A stretch of 64,000 nucleotides of DNA. It comes from Petunia secreta (taxonomy: Eukaryota; Streptophyta; Magnoliopsida; Solanales; Solanaceae). The notes under the pieces were generated by a model that was not told the DNA's origin, did not search any database, and saw nothing but the letters and a program-made list of their open reading frames with translations. Positions 23,748 to 34,500 of this stretch are shown here, in pieces. Each line of letters starts with the position of its first letter. Positions within the stretch are counted from its first letter, which is position 1. A program made the position numbers and the translations under genes. The stretch spans positions 67,644,501-67,708,500 of the forward strand of contig JARKIP010000005.1 of NCBI GenBank assembly GCA_029990175.1, in the 5' to 3' direction.

Positions 23748-23757
23748 CTATAAATAG
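23748..23757 (+). promoter_or_regulatory. TATA box of the MULE-2 small ORF
   Basis: CTATAAATAG 64 bases before the ATG at 23812. With the transposase ending at 23327, this indicates a separate transcript for the small ORF, the same arrangement as in MULE-1 and at 55.6 kb. Confidence 0.6.
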
Positions 23758-23811
23758 AGGCATTAGATCCAACAATCCACAACACAACTCAAGAATCAGA
23801 AACATCTTATA

Positions 23812-24060
23812 ATGGCAAGAGCTCCAGGAAGTGCCACCAGAAAAAACAACAATGGCAATGTCACTCTCAGGAACAACGACCCAGAGGTGCTGCTGATCCG
23901 AGCTGACATAGACAGGCTTATCCGCCTCCTGTGTGAAGATCGCAGGAGGCAGGAGATGAACATCCGCCGTACTGCTAGGATGTTGAGGGTGCTCATGGAA
24001 CGAGCAGGGGAGGATCTGGACAACTACATCACCCCTCCCCCCTCCCCTCGTAATAATTAG
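23812..24060 (+). CDS. Small basic helical protein of MULE-2 (MULE small ORF family), intact
   Basis: 82 codons, not a family I can name. Residues about 1-25 are Ala/Asn/Arg-rich. Residues 26-45 form a helix (EVLLIRADIDRLIRLLCE). Residues 46-70 are a strongly basic helix (RRRQEMNIRRTARMLRVLME). The tail is TPPPSPRNN. The same plan is seen at 17658 in MULE-1 and, more weakly, at 55627 in the Ulp1 block, in each case with its own TATA box and outside the other genes. The basic amphipathic helix could bind DNA or pair with another protein; this is inference. Codon use and the open frame look normal for a real small gene. Confidence 0.7.
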   Translation: MARAPGSATRKNNNGNVTLRNNDPEVLLIRADIDRLIRLLCEDRRRQEMNIRRTARMLRVLMERAGEDLDNYITPPPSPRNN

Positions 24061-24558
24061 TTTTTTTTTTTAATTTTTAAATGTAAAAAGAAAAGAGTTT
24101 TCATTATGATTGCTCTTTTCTTTAAAAATATTATATATGAAAAGCCCCCAGGGTTATTATTAACTATGATTGTGCATTTAATTTCTCGTTCAGTTTCCCG
24201 CTCCTCCATTTTTTTTGCGTATTCTTGATGAACTGTCCATACTCCATTTTGGTGTATAATCAACCAACACCAAGTAGATAAATCGATAGATAGGTTCGCA
24301 AAAATGGAAATAATCAGAAAATGACCAAAAACAAAAATATAAATAGAAAAAGATAAAAGTAAAGTAATAAATTACGATAATAATATTTACTGGAAAATGT
24401 AAATAAAATAAATATTAAGTAATACGAAAAATATTTAAGTAATGGCAGGATTTTCTGAAGTCGGGACTTGAATGGACAAAGGTAATCGACTATTAACCAA
24501 ATCAACCCCGAAAGGGTTGATTATCGACCTAGTGTAATTTCAAATAAAATCAAAAAAA

Positions 24559-25206
24559 TCATGACTCATATGTCTTGTTACACCATATGTGATGGTATAT
24601 GGACCCCATTTGAGTATTATTGACCAATTTAGTACATTATAACAACTCATTGATGCCTACAAGGGAAAATCTCATGTATACATAAGCCTACTATGTCTAT
24701 TCTTGTTAAGCAATGCCTTAGTGTCATGACTCATATGTCTTGTTACACCATATGTGATGGTATATGGACCCCATTTGAGTATTATTGACCAATTTAGTAC
24801 ATTATAACAACTCATTGATGCCTACAAGGGAAAATCTCATGTATACATAAGCCTACTATGTCTATTCTTGTTAAGCAATGCCTTAGTGTCATGACTCATA
24901 TGTCTTGTTACACCATATGTGATGGTATATGGACCCCATTTGAGTATTATTGACCAATTTAGTACATTATAACAACTCATTGATGCCTACAAGGGAAAAT
25001 CTCATGTATACATAAGCCTACTATGTCTATTCTTGTTAAGCAATGCCTTAGTGTCATGACTCATATGTCTTGTTACACCATATGTGATGGTATATGGACC
25101 CCATTTGAGTATTATTGACCAATTTAGTACATTATAACAACTCATTGATGCCTACAAGGGAAAATCTCATGTATACATAAGCCTACTATGTCTATTCTTG
25201 TTAAGC
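24559..25206. repeat. Tandem repeat, 165-bp unit, 3.9 copies, no difference seen
   Basis: Copies start at 24559, 24724, 24889 and 25054, each opening TCATGACTCATATGTCTTG. The last copy breaks off at TTGTTAAGC (25206). I see no base difference between copies, so the expansion is very recent. Each unit holds the inverted pair CCATATGTGATGGTATATGG and GTATAC once. There is no open frame across it. It lies between the small ORF and the GRF gene of MULE-2. Confidence 0.95.
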
Positions 25207-25625
25207 CTACTAATTTCTATTCTTGGATTCGAGAATAATTCAATATGTTAATTTTCAAGATACAAAGTTGATTATCGACTACTATATGTCGATTATCCCT
25301 AAACCCAAACCCCCAACCCCAAATCCCCAAACCCCGAACCCAAACACGGAACACGTCACGCCCTTGGTCACGCGGCTTAGGTAAAAGTCAAAAAGTTTGA
25401 GCGGAAATTGGAGCCCAAATTTCCCGCCTCACTTAAACATTAACTTTAATGTTTTAAAACAAATCCCCAAATATATAAAAGCTGATTTAACGATTCCCCA
25501 AACAATTTCTAGAGAACCCCAATAATTTCCCCCAATTTCTAACCTAACCCACCCAATTCTTCAAAACCTTCTCTTTCACGACCCCTCTTTCACCAGCTGA
25601 AAAATCAAACAACTCAAAGACAATC

Positions 25626-26246
25626 ATGAGTGAAGATTCGTCCAGCTCCAACGTAGAAGCCGATATCTGTTTCTGCGGCAAAAGTACGAAGCTGAGGACA
25701 TCTCGCACTAATACAAACCCTGGACGCAGATTTTGGAGTTGTAAAACTCCAAAGGTGAGTTACTCATACATTATAGTTTTGTTTTTGTTTTTGATTATTT
25801 GTTAGTGTAGTGATTTTTTCTTGGGTTTTGTTAAATAATGCAGTCAAGTGGTGGGTGCGACTATTTTCGTTTTTGTTTTTGATTATTTGTTAGTGTAGTG
25901 ATTTTTTCTTGGGTTTTGTTAAATAATGCAGTCAAGTGGTGGGTGCGACTACTTTCGGTGGTTTGATGGTGGACCACTGCCTGCAGCAGCATCGAGTGTG
26001 ATTGGGAATCTGGTTAGAAAGCTTAAGGATACCGAAGACAATTGTGTTTTACTGAGACAACTACTGAGTGAATGTGAAGAGCAGAATAGTTTTCTGAAAA
26101 TCATGCTGAGGGATGGTGAAATGAAGTTGAAAGAAGCTGAGAAGAAGAGGGAAGAAGCTGAGCAGAAGAGTCATCGACTTAAGGTGTTGATTAAGTCGAT
26201 GGTAGCTGGTTGTGTTATCTGCGCCTTTTTTAAATGGATCTCCTAG
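25626..26246 (+). CDS. GRF zinc-finger, coiled-coil, C-terminal membrane-anchor protein (MULE-2)
   Basis: Two exons, 25626-25754 (43 codons) and 25932-26246, giving 147 residues. The exon junction falls inside the GRF finger: CFCGKSTK...GRRFWSC in exon 1 and GCDYFRWFDG in exon 2, so all zinc ligands and the GRxFWxC and YFxW signature are present. Residues about 65-125 are a charged helix with heptad character (KLKEAEKKREEAEQKSHRLK). The end is a short hydrophobic segment (SMVAGCVICAFF) that looks like a tail anchor. A TATA-like ATATATAAAAG is at about 25471. Splicing must use the second of two duplicated acceptor sites (25931). Use of the first (25843) reaches a stop within 15 codons. MULE-1 carries a broken relative. 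GRF fingers usually bind DNA; pairing one with a membrane anchor is unusual. Function unknown. Confidence 0.8.
25778..25953 (+). repeat. 88-bp tandem duplication covering the intron 3' splice site
   Basis: GATTATTTGTTAGTGTAGTG occurs at 25793 and 25881, offset 88. The repeated block includes the end of the intron, the AATGCAG acceptor and the first bases of exon 2 (TCAAGTGGTGGGTGCGACTA). The copies differ by TATTTTCGT versus TACTTTCGG at the end; only the second continues into the real exon. Confidence 0.92.
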
Positions 26247-26866
26247 TAGTTCGCTTCTTTTAGTATGTGTAGTATTTTGGGGCTGCGTACATTTTGTTCA
26301 TAATTCGGATATGTGTATTATTATTTTGACGCTGTGTTAACATAAGGTCAATCGTTTGGCCGTTTTTGTATAAAGGCCAATAACTTGGCCGTTTTTGTAT
26401 AAAGGCCAATAACTTGGCTGTTATTGTATAAACTTAAGGCCAATAAATAATTTGGCTGTTTTTGGATAAAAGCATCGATATTGTAATGTAGTTGGGAAAG
26501 CTCTGTTTTGTTTTTGTTATAAAATCTTCGTTATTGTTTGAGTTGCGAGCACATAAGAAGAGAAACATGTTATTAGTTGCAAACCATAATTGAAACATTG
26601 AACAATGAATGAAATGAGTTCTCTCCTAACAAGTACCCTGCATTGATAAACCCACTGTTCATGTCCAAAAACAAGGTCAGCCACCATACACTTGTCTATG
26701 ACTAACCAGGAGATAACCAGAGATAACCATAATAGAATATACTAGACTGTCATCAATAGAATATACCTTAACAAATTTAAAGTTAACCATCAACTACTGT
26801 TATAAACTACTAGTTCAACATTCAACTTATACAAAACCAGGAAACCAATCATTAATACTGAACCCA

Positions 26867-29408
26867 TCAAACATTATCTGTTCCAATATTCTCTGAAGGA
26901 AACTGAACATTCAGACTTGCAAGAACTTCATTCACAACAACATTAGCTTCATCCACATGCAATGCCGCTTGTGTCTCGCGATTTTCTTCAACAATCTCTT
27001 CATTTCTAGCTTCTTCAACAATCTCTGCATTGTCTCCTTCTTCAGACTTCTCTTCATCTACTCCATCAACTTGAGCTGCATTTCTGGCATCTTCTGCATC
27101 TGCAGCATCTGCAGTCATCTCTTCATCTGCTCCATGAACTTGAGCATCATGGAAAACCTCTTCTTCTTCATCGACTGCCGCATTGTTTTCTCTCACATCT
27201 TCATTCTTCTCTTCATCATTATTCCCTTCATTCACTTCAACTAAAAGGAAATACTTAGAAATTGACAAAAATAATCAAATTATCATTAAAATGAATATAC
27301 ATACCTTTCTTTTTCCTCTTCACAAGCTTCCTTTGCTTGAACAGCTTCCTCTTCATCAAGTTCCTGGACTTTGTTTTCCTTTCACTGTTCACCTTCTTCT
27401 CTTTCAACAATTTTAAAATCTCCTCACTCACCTCCAACATTCTTGTCAGAACACCTTGCACATGCCCACAGTGCCTGCAAGTTCCCCTGCTACCACCATC
27501 AACACCATCACCAGCAACAGCATCATCACCATCATCAACATCATCAACCCTATCTTCCTGGCTTTCAGTTTTGTGCATTTCATCAGCATACTCCTCCACA
27601 ATGTACTTAATCCCAGCGACCCCCTCCAGCATAGCCCTCACCTTGTCCAATGCAGGATCCTCGACCTCATCAGCATGAGGAGAGACAAATTTTTTGCAAC
27701 CCTCAACTTCTTGCACTGTTGGGATCAAGAAAGGGTGCAAAACCTGTCATCAAATGATAAAATAATTAATAAATTAATTAATCATTAAATGATAACATAA
27801 TTAATAAATTGAATTGGTACATACCTGTCTAGCTCCTTGATGGCCTGCATCAACATCTCCCACATTTTTTCTTGTATGCTGCCACCTCAGCATCCTTGGG
27901 ATTGGCAAGGGGGACTGTTCAGATTTCCCAGCATTACGGCCAACCAAGGGTACAGCCTCATATATCCATGCCTGCCATGAATGCCACAGTCACATTACTT
28001 ATGTTTTCACACAATCATTCTTAATAAAACTGGAAAATAAAATAATAATACTTACAAGGAAGGCCCATGGGAATCCAAACAGTGCATAACCAGCAGTTTT
28101 ACCCTCTACATGCTGTCGATGGGTATTCGCAAAATCCACTTTATTGTAGAGGTAGTCCACTGTCAGGTCATAACAAAGCCTGCCCCAGGGGTACTTGCTG
28201 AAAAAGTCCAGGTTATCCACACATTGGATCCACCATTTCTCAACATTTTTAGTTTTGTCCCTGGCCATCAAGACAGAATGGAGGAACCACAGGAGAGCCA
28301 ACTTTAGCTTCTCTTCCTTAGAGAACTGTCTCTGCTCCATCAAGTACAGTAGATTTTCTGCCCTCACATCCCCACCACCACAGACCTTCTCTAGAAATCC
28401 TTCACCATTTGCCAAGAACTTGGCCTTCAATTTGGTATCTGGCTCTTCACAACAGTTTAAGCCAGTCATCAGGTAGAACTCTCTCAAGCCAAAACAGACT
28501 GGCTTACTATCAATTAAGAACCACATCTCATGCTTTTTCTTGGACTGTCTAATAGTCCTCAAAAGCACTGAGTGCACCAACTGACCATTGAAGGTCCAGT
28601 TCTCAGAAAGGTTTAAGAAATCCCCAAAAACTGATCTCCTAAACATCTTTTCAAGACCCAACTTTGCCAGCTTGGTCTTGAAGTCATAAAATTTTTTAAC
28701 TGAAGATCTCACAGAGATCTTTGCATTAAATGATTCAAACCTGGACAACCAGGTTTTGAACCTAAAGGTACTGACATCAATGTCAATCACCTTCTGTGGA
28801 ATGCTTAATCTGTCAAGAGGATGCACATCCTCTTCATCATCCTCATCTCCCTCTTTATCAACTCCATCACCTGCTCCATCATCCCTCTCACCAGCCTGAT
28901 CCCTATCAACCCCTTTATCAACTCCATCATCCCTATCACCAGCCTGATCCTCCTCTCCATCACTCTTCCTACTTGCCTCCCCAGAATCACCCTCATCCTC
29001 ATCATCATCAATCACAACAGTTTTTCCTCTTCTTTTTGCTGCAGCAGCAGCACTACTACCAACTCCATCTTCAGCTTGAAATCTGTCAATCTGATCAAAG
29101 GTATCAGCAGATGCACCTTTTGAACTCAAGTTGTCACCCACCTCAGTTTGACCACCACCAACATCTTTATCAGTTGATGTGGCATCACTGTCATCATGTT
29201 CTTCCTCCACCCTTCTTCTTTTGCATTTGACAAAATCTGAGGGGATGTTCGCAGACACCCAAGCTTCTTGTGCTGCTTTGCGCATGGACCACCTACACGT
29301 ACCTATATGTTGTTCCCTAGCTCTCCTCTCTTCTAAAAGCTCCGCTCTACGCTGTTCCCAAGTTCGCGGACCTTTTCCTTTAGGAACGACGTGCTTTATC
29401 CTAGGCAT
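26867..29408 (-). CDS. DUF1985-domain protein of MULE-2, four exons, no protease domain
   Basis: Splice model on the minus strand: 29408-28056, 27971-27825, 27743-27305, 27240-26867. The donors are GTAAGT, GTATGT and GTATGT, the acceptors all end in AG, and phases agree throughout, giving 770 residues and no stop. The N-terminus is basic (KRRRVEEE). About residues 80-210 are acidic low-complexity with repeated DQAGDRDDGVDKG-like units. About 220-440 is the DUF1985 fold, recognised from WFLIDSKPVCFGLREFYLMTGLNC and KYPWGRLCYDLTVDYL, shared with the genes at 43.8 and 50.0 kb. The C-terminal part is a Cys-bearing segment (CRHCGHVQGVL), a basic patch, then a very acidic tail. Genes of this type usually continue into an Ulp1 (C48) protease; this one does not. 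Function unknown; transposon-borne. Confidence 0.75.
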
Positions 29409-30109
29409 TTAATCACCTAAACACAACACAGTTTTACAACGAAAGTTAAAGAAAAAACCCCCAATAATTACACCTACACAAACCACATTTTAATACGAAA
29501 GTTAAAGAAAAACCCCCAAAAATTAAACCGTAAACCAGAATCGAAAATTGCGTATGAACCGGTAAAATAACAACACCCATTGCCCGAAATCAAGATGTAA
29601 AGATGCAGAATAGCCATTAATCGTAGAAAATACAAAGTTAAATTTCAAATAAAAACCCTAACAAAATCTCGATGCGTACCTGTTTATGCTGTTCGTCGAT
29701 AATGTGCTTAACCCACAGAGATCCTTTAAATAACTCCAAAAAGACACTCACAGCAGTTGAAGTCGTGCAGGCAGTTGATAGAGAGAAAATAGGAGAAGTT
29801 GAGCGTGAAAATTGGAATGGAACGCAGTGGTGTATGATCAACCAAACAGAGGAGATGTAGTATCCGTTATTGTTTAAATTACCCGGGTACTTTTTTTTTA
29901 TTTCAAAAAGAGCTCACAAATTTTTTTTATGTTTTGCACCCTAAGGAATTATTGTTTTGCACCCACAAGTTTCTAAGAGTACTAATCCAGTCCCTGTTCC
30001 CCACTTAAACCCACTTAAGTTTTTCTCTCTCCAAAAATAAGTCAAAAAGAAATGGAAAGGTTAAACTTTTTATTCAACACTTTGAGGGGTCTTTTAGCTA
30101 ATTCTTCTC

Positions 30110-30119
30110 AACTTTATAG
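30110..30119. repeat. Target-site duplication AACTTTATAG, right copy
   Basis: Partner of 20362-20371. The inner neighbour AGGGGTCTTTTAGCTAA is the inverted counterpart of the left end. Confidence 0.7.
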
Positions 30120-31523
30120 CATGCTTGGCCAAGTTTCTAAGAAATTAAAAGTACATTTTCTTCAAATTAAAGTGTTTGACCATAATTTAAAGTAGTTTTA
30201 AGCACCAGCAAAAGTAGATTTTCTGCTTTCCCATAAGCTGTAGTATGTTTTTGTTTGAGTTCCAAACTTGGCTATAGTGGAGTTCTCATATTGCACTTGT
30301 TACTTCACTTACAACAGGTATACAATTTCTGACAGTAGTCTTTAGTCTAATATATTTTCAATATATCTTGAGATTTCCTCACTTCCTTTTTCATGATGTT
30401 CTGTATATAATTTTTTTATGTATAAAAGGTTACTAGATAAACCAAATATAAAAAAAATTAAGTGTCATACAAAATGCTGCATTGCATACAGTTAAAGCCT
30501 CCATGTGGCATCAACTTGAGCGTGGCATTAGATATTTAGATTGTTACTCCTAAGACAGTTACCAATGAGCTACAGTCCATAAGATTGTCCAATATAAGTA
30601 TCTCCTACAAAATGGCAAGACAAACAAGATCTGCCATGTAAATTATGAAATTGCCCTATTTCCATCCCAGAAGACGGGAAAATTAAAAACAGACAGAAGG
30701 TTGGAAAATTATTATATCTAGCTCATGTCAATGCCATCTCAAACTTGACTGCAAATGGGGCTAACAGCAGAGAAAGATCTCTCAAATGGCACCGATGGAA
30801 ATGTGCATCCCTTCTGCGCCTTTGCACTTAAAGGCGCAGCTATCAGGAGGGGAACTTTCAGCATCGAACTTCCTCCGTATACCTTTCACAGCCTGCACTT
30901 CAGCTGATGCCAAAGGAAAAATCTGCCTGTTTAAGAGAGCTATAGTTATCATTTAATTTGCTGGTGATAGTTTTTGTTACAAATGTGTGTCAGTCCAGTC
31001 AGACGGCAGCAAACATGTTCCACATACATGCTCATTTTCACATTGTCAATCGCACTTGTGAACAGGGTTCGTAGGCACGGATACCATAGATTTGCAACTG
31101 CCTCCGCTGTTCAGCTGATGTTCTGTATTTGTAAAGCTTCATGAAGTGTTCTCTTGGAGTAACCACAATGCATGGTGAATTACCTCTGAGCCATGTGGCT
31201 CCAGGGATAGGTCATATATTCCCAATTTGTGTATGGATGGCTCCAGTAGGGCCAATTATAAGATAGTTGTGTGACACCAAAAGGAATTCAAAAAAAAAAA
31301 GAAAAAAGAAAAATGATAATAACAGTTGAGATATGACAACTCTAAGCTTGAGCAGAACTATTACAGCATATGCTTGCATCTAGACACTTACAAAAAAACA
31401 AAAACCAAATAGAGTTAGATCATTCAAACCTAGTTGCTAGCAACTAGCATCAGTACAATTGCAGAAGTACCAAAATAAATATGGTCATTGAAAGCACTGG
31501 AGGCATACATAATGGACAATCTC
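30120..31523. other. Spacer downstream of POT1, with an unidentified coding-like fragment on the minus strand
   Basis: Mostly unremarkable AT-rich sequence. Two minus-strand stretches read like protein: about 31215-31045 (containing CIVVTPREHFMKLYKYR and QLQIYGIRAYEP) and about 30925-30785 (containing EVQAVKGIRRKFDAESSP and ending ISIGAI stop, preceded by a splice-acceptor-like CTTAAACAG). No single clean splice joins them, and I do not recognise the family. It may be a gene remnant. Confidence 0.35.
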
Positions 31524-34500
31524 TTATACTTTCAGAGTAGTAGCAAAGATTCGAAAGTTCCTACTTCCCCAGGGATTGCTCTCATCAACGTGATAGGATT
31601 TCAAGCAACACATTATCCAGGGTGGATTTCTGGAATAGTTATCCATTTGACTACCATCATTGTCTTCAGAAATTCCAAGCAACAAATTCCTCTTTCTTGT
31701 TAATGCATAAAGATCAGGGTAGCCATCAAAAAATTGTTCCTGGTAAGTGAAGTAGCATCGCGTCAAAACCAAGCTTAACAAGTTTGTATCTCACATCATG
31801 AAAACATGCATATCAGTGAAGTAGCATCGCTTCAAAACCAAGCTTAACAAGTTTGTATCTCAAAGCATGAAAACATGCATAACAGTTAGATTAGCAGACT
31901 TCTTAACAAGTATGTATCTCAAATCAAGAAACATCTTTTTAAGTGCTTTTTGGCTGTCTAGACTTCCTGACAAATAGACACGATCTACAGTTAAAAGGCT
32001 ATGGAGCAGAACTTTCTAGGAGGGTTCAGTACCTGCTCACTATGTCGTGTGTTCAAAATGGCATTGGAGGTGGTTCTGACCCTGGTTCAACTAAAATTCA
32101 TGGACAGAGTCTTGCTGACATGCAGGAGGTTTTGCAGCAGTAAACAGACTATTGCTAGGCTTGGCAAGTCTTGAAGAGAGATATTCGGGATGTGGAGATC
32201 ATAATGACTGAGGAAACAGAAACGGTGGAAGACTGATTATACAACCACCTTGCCAAACACTTCCTGTATTGTATATTTGTGTTTCTTGTGTAAGATGGCA
32301 AACAGTGATAACGGATACGAAAAATAATTGAATGACATTAATTTTTGTTCAGCCAGCAGGTTAATTGGTTTCAGTTTCTATTGGGAATGATGAGTTTTCT
32401 CCGGTTGGACTAAAAGAAATCAGGTAACATGTATAGTACTTCTTAACAAGTTTGCATCTCAAATTAGGAAAACATGCATATCAGTTAGATTAGCAGATTT
32501 CTTTACTGAAATAAAAAAACAGAATATTTTAACAGCATCTTCATGTAGCACATTGAGGCTTGACATTTATAATCTTCAAGGTCTCCCATCTCATCATTTA
32601 CCAAATCAATTGATGAATGTTTTGGGATGTAAATAGCTTTCAGTTTGTAAAATAGCAGCAACTATGACACACGGAACCTTCATTTTCCTTAATGATAACG
32701 AAGTCCAACAGTTCAGCTACTATGCGTATAGGTATGTCATATATATCATTCCAAATACACAAATTACTAATATCAAAGTCCAGAAATATATTCAAATACT
32801 ACAAATAATTCCATGAAACAGTCTCTGGATGGCTAATAATGTGCTGCAATATATTCAGTAAAGATTGATGAAAGTTTACAAGTGTGCAAATGATTATTAC
32901 CGCATCCTCCGCATACAAATATGCATGGATTCTGGCAGTAGGATCCTCTAGGGTCAACCTGATCCTATAAACCCCACGAGCAGAACGGAATTCTTCAGGT
33001 CGCCAAGGTAATGCCGCTATCACTCGAACTACACAATGGAATTTACCTACGATCTGCAAGCAGTAAGCTCAATGATGAAACAGTGATGAAAAGTACCAAG
33101 TGATAAAAAGCACCAAGTCATATGTGTAATACCAAAAAAAGATCTCATTAGAGTCATCTAAGTCTATAGCTTCTAAGTAATTTCAATGCTAAAAGGAACT
33201 TGCACTACATCAAACACCAATTGTCCTCACAAATATTATTCCTCATGCGCTCCTTTTCCACCATCATTGTTGCAAGTATAGGTATATTATAAATTTATAA
33301 TCAGTACGAGAAATGAAATTCTTTTTTTTTTTTTTTTGATTGGGTAGTTAAACTTCTCAATGAATCGGCATCCAGAGGATGCAAATAAGTAAAAAAATAA
33401 AGGCACAGCTCCTATGTACAGTCTTCCTTCTATTCAAAGCTAAAGGACCTGATAAAGTCCAATAGTGCATAAATATCATTTACGTCAGACAAGTTACACC
33501 AAGCAAAAAGATTACACAGGCATCTGGACTTCAAAACATGGGCGGAAATTGTAATTCTATCAGAACACCTCTGATTTCGCTCCCTCCATACAGTCCAAAT
33601 AATACATCGCGGTATCACCATCCAAATAGTTCTGATGGACTTTGCAACTTTCCAACTTCCCCAATACACTACAGCTACTTTTAAGTTGCCGGTTGCACCA
33701 ATGAACTCCAAAAAGGCTCAAGAACATTCCCCAAATATCTCTGGAAACTGAACAATGCAAAAATAAGGGGTCTATGGTTTCGGCTTCCTCAAGACACAGG
33801 TAACATCTGTTACAGAGTGAAAAACCTCTTTTACAGAGGTTATCCTATGTCAAGCATGCCCCTCTGATTGTCAGCCACAGGTAAAACATGCCACTTTTGT
33901 GAATTTTCTAGTATGCTGCTGCTGCACCCTAATCAAATCTCTGTAGCATTCGTTAACTGTGAAAGTCTTTTCCCTCCCAATGCTATATTGGAGCTTGTCA
34001 CCTGTAAGTCCTGCAGCTGAGCATTTTCAATTCTACCAAAGAAACTCAGCATACTTTCTACTTCTCAATCTTGCCAGTCTCCTGAATGTTATGTTCCATG
34101 AATTGCTTTGTCTAACCTGTCTGATGGAGGCTTCAGGACAGCTCACAAAGCTATACAAGTCGGGGTAATCATCCTTGAGTCTACTGTCTCCCGGCCACTT
34201 ATCTAGCCAAAACAGGGTTCGATCACCTTCCTTACAAGGATTTGTGTCTTGCAGCTAAAATCACTCCATAATTTGCTAATATATTTCCAAGTGCCCACTC
34301 CGTGTGGGATTGGAGATATTTAGTGCACCAAAAACCATTTGCCCCATGCTTTGCTTTAACAACCTTCCTCCACAAAGCCTTCTCTTCCTTGTTATACCTC
34401 CATAATCATTTCATGAGCAAGCTTTTATTTTGTAGTGCCAAATCTCTAACTCCAAGCCCCCCCCCCCCCCCCCCCCCATAGTCCTTTGGCAACTAACCTA

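Larger units (their letters stand above)
20372..30109. mobile_element. MULE-2: ~9.7-kb Mutator-like element carrying four apparently intact genes
   Basis: The exact 10-mer AACTTTATAG occurs at 20362-20371 and at 30110-30119. Just inside each copy is an inverted match (TTGGCTAAAAGACCTCT at left, complement of AGGGGTCTTTTAGCTAA at right). Together these define a 9738-bp unit with a Mutator-length target duplication and short terminal inverted repeats. In order it carries a transposase (+), a small helical ORF (+), a 165-bp tandem repeat, a GRF zinc-finger/membrane gene (+) and a four-exon DUF1985 gene (-). All four have open frames, unlike MULE-1 and the 42-64 kb block. The perfect duplication implies a recent insertion. 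The ends are inferred from this pairing, so a larger or smaller true unit is possible. Confidence 0.75.

Noticed and set aside
24559..25206. CRISPR-like array
   Set aside because: 165-bp head-to-tail units with no spacers in a plant genome: an ordinary tandem repeat.
28796..29230. 144-codon His/Leu-rich plus-strand frame
   Set aside because: It is the antisense of the acidic low-complexity region of the DUF1985 gene.
34458..34478. Poly-C run as a structural signal
   Set aside because: A single C run inside a decayed LINE; likely replication slippage or a sequencing effect.
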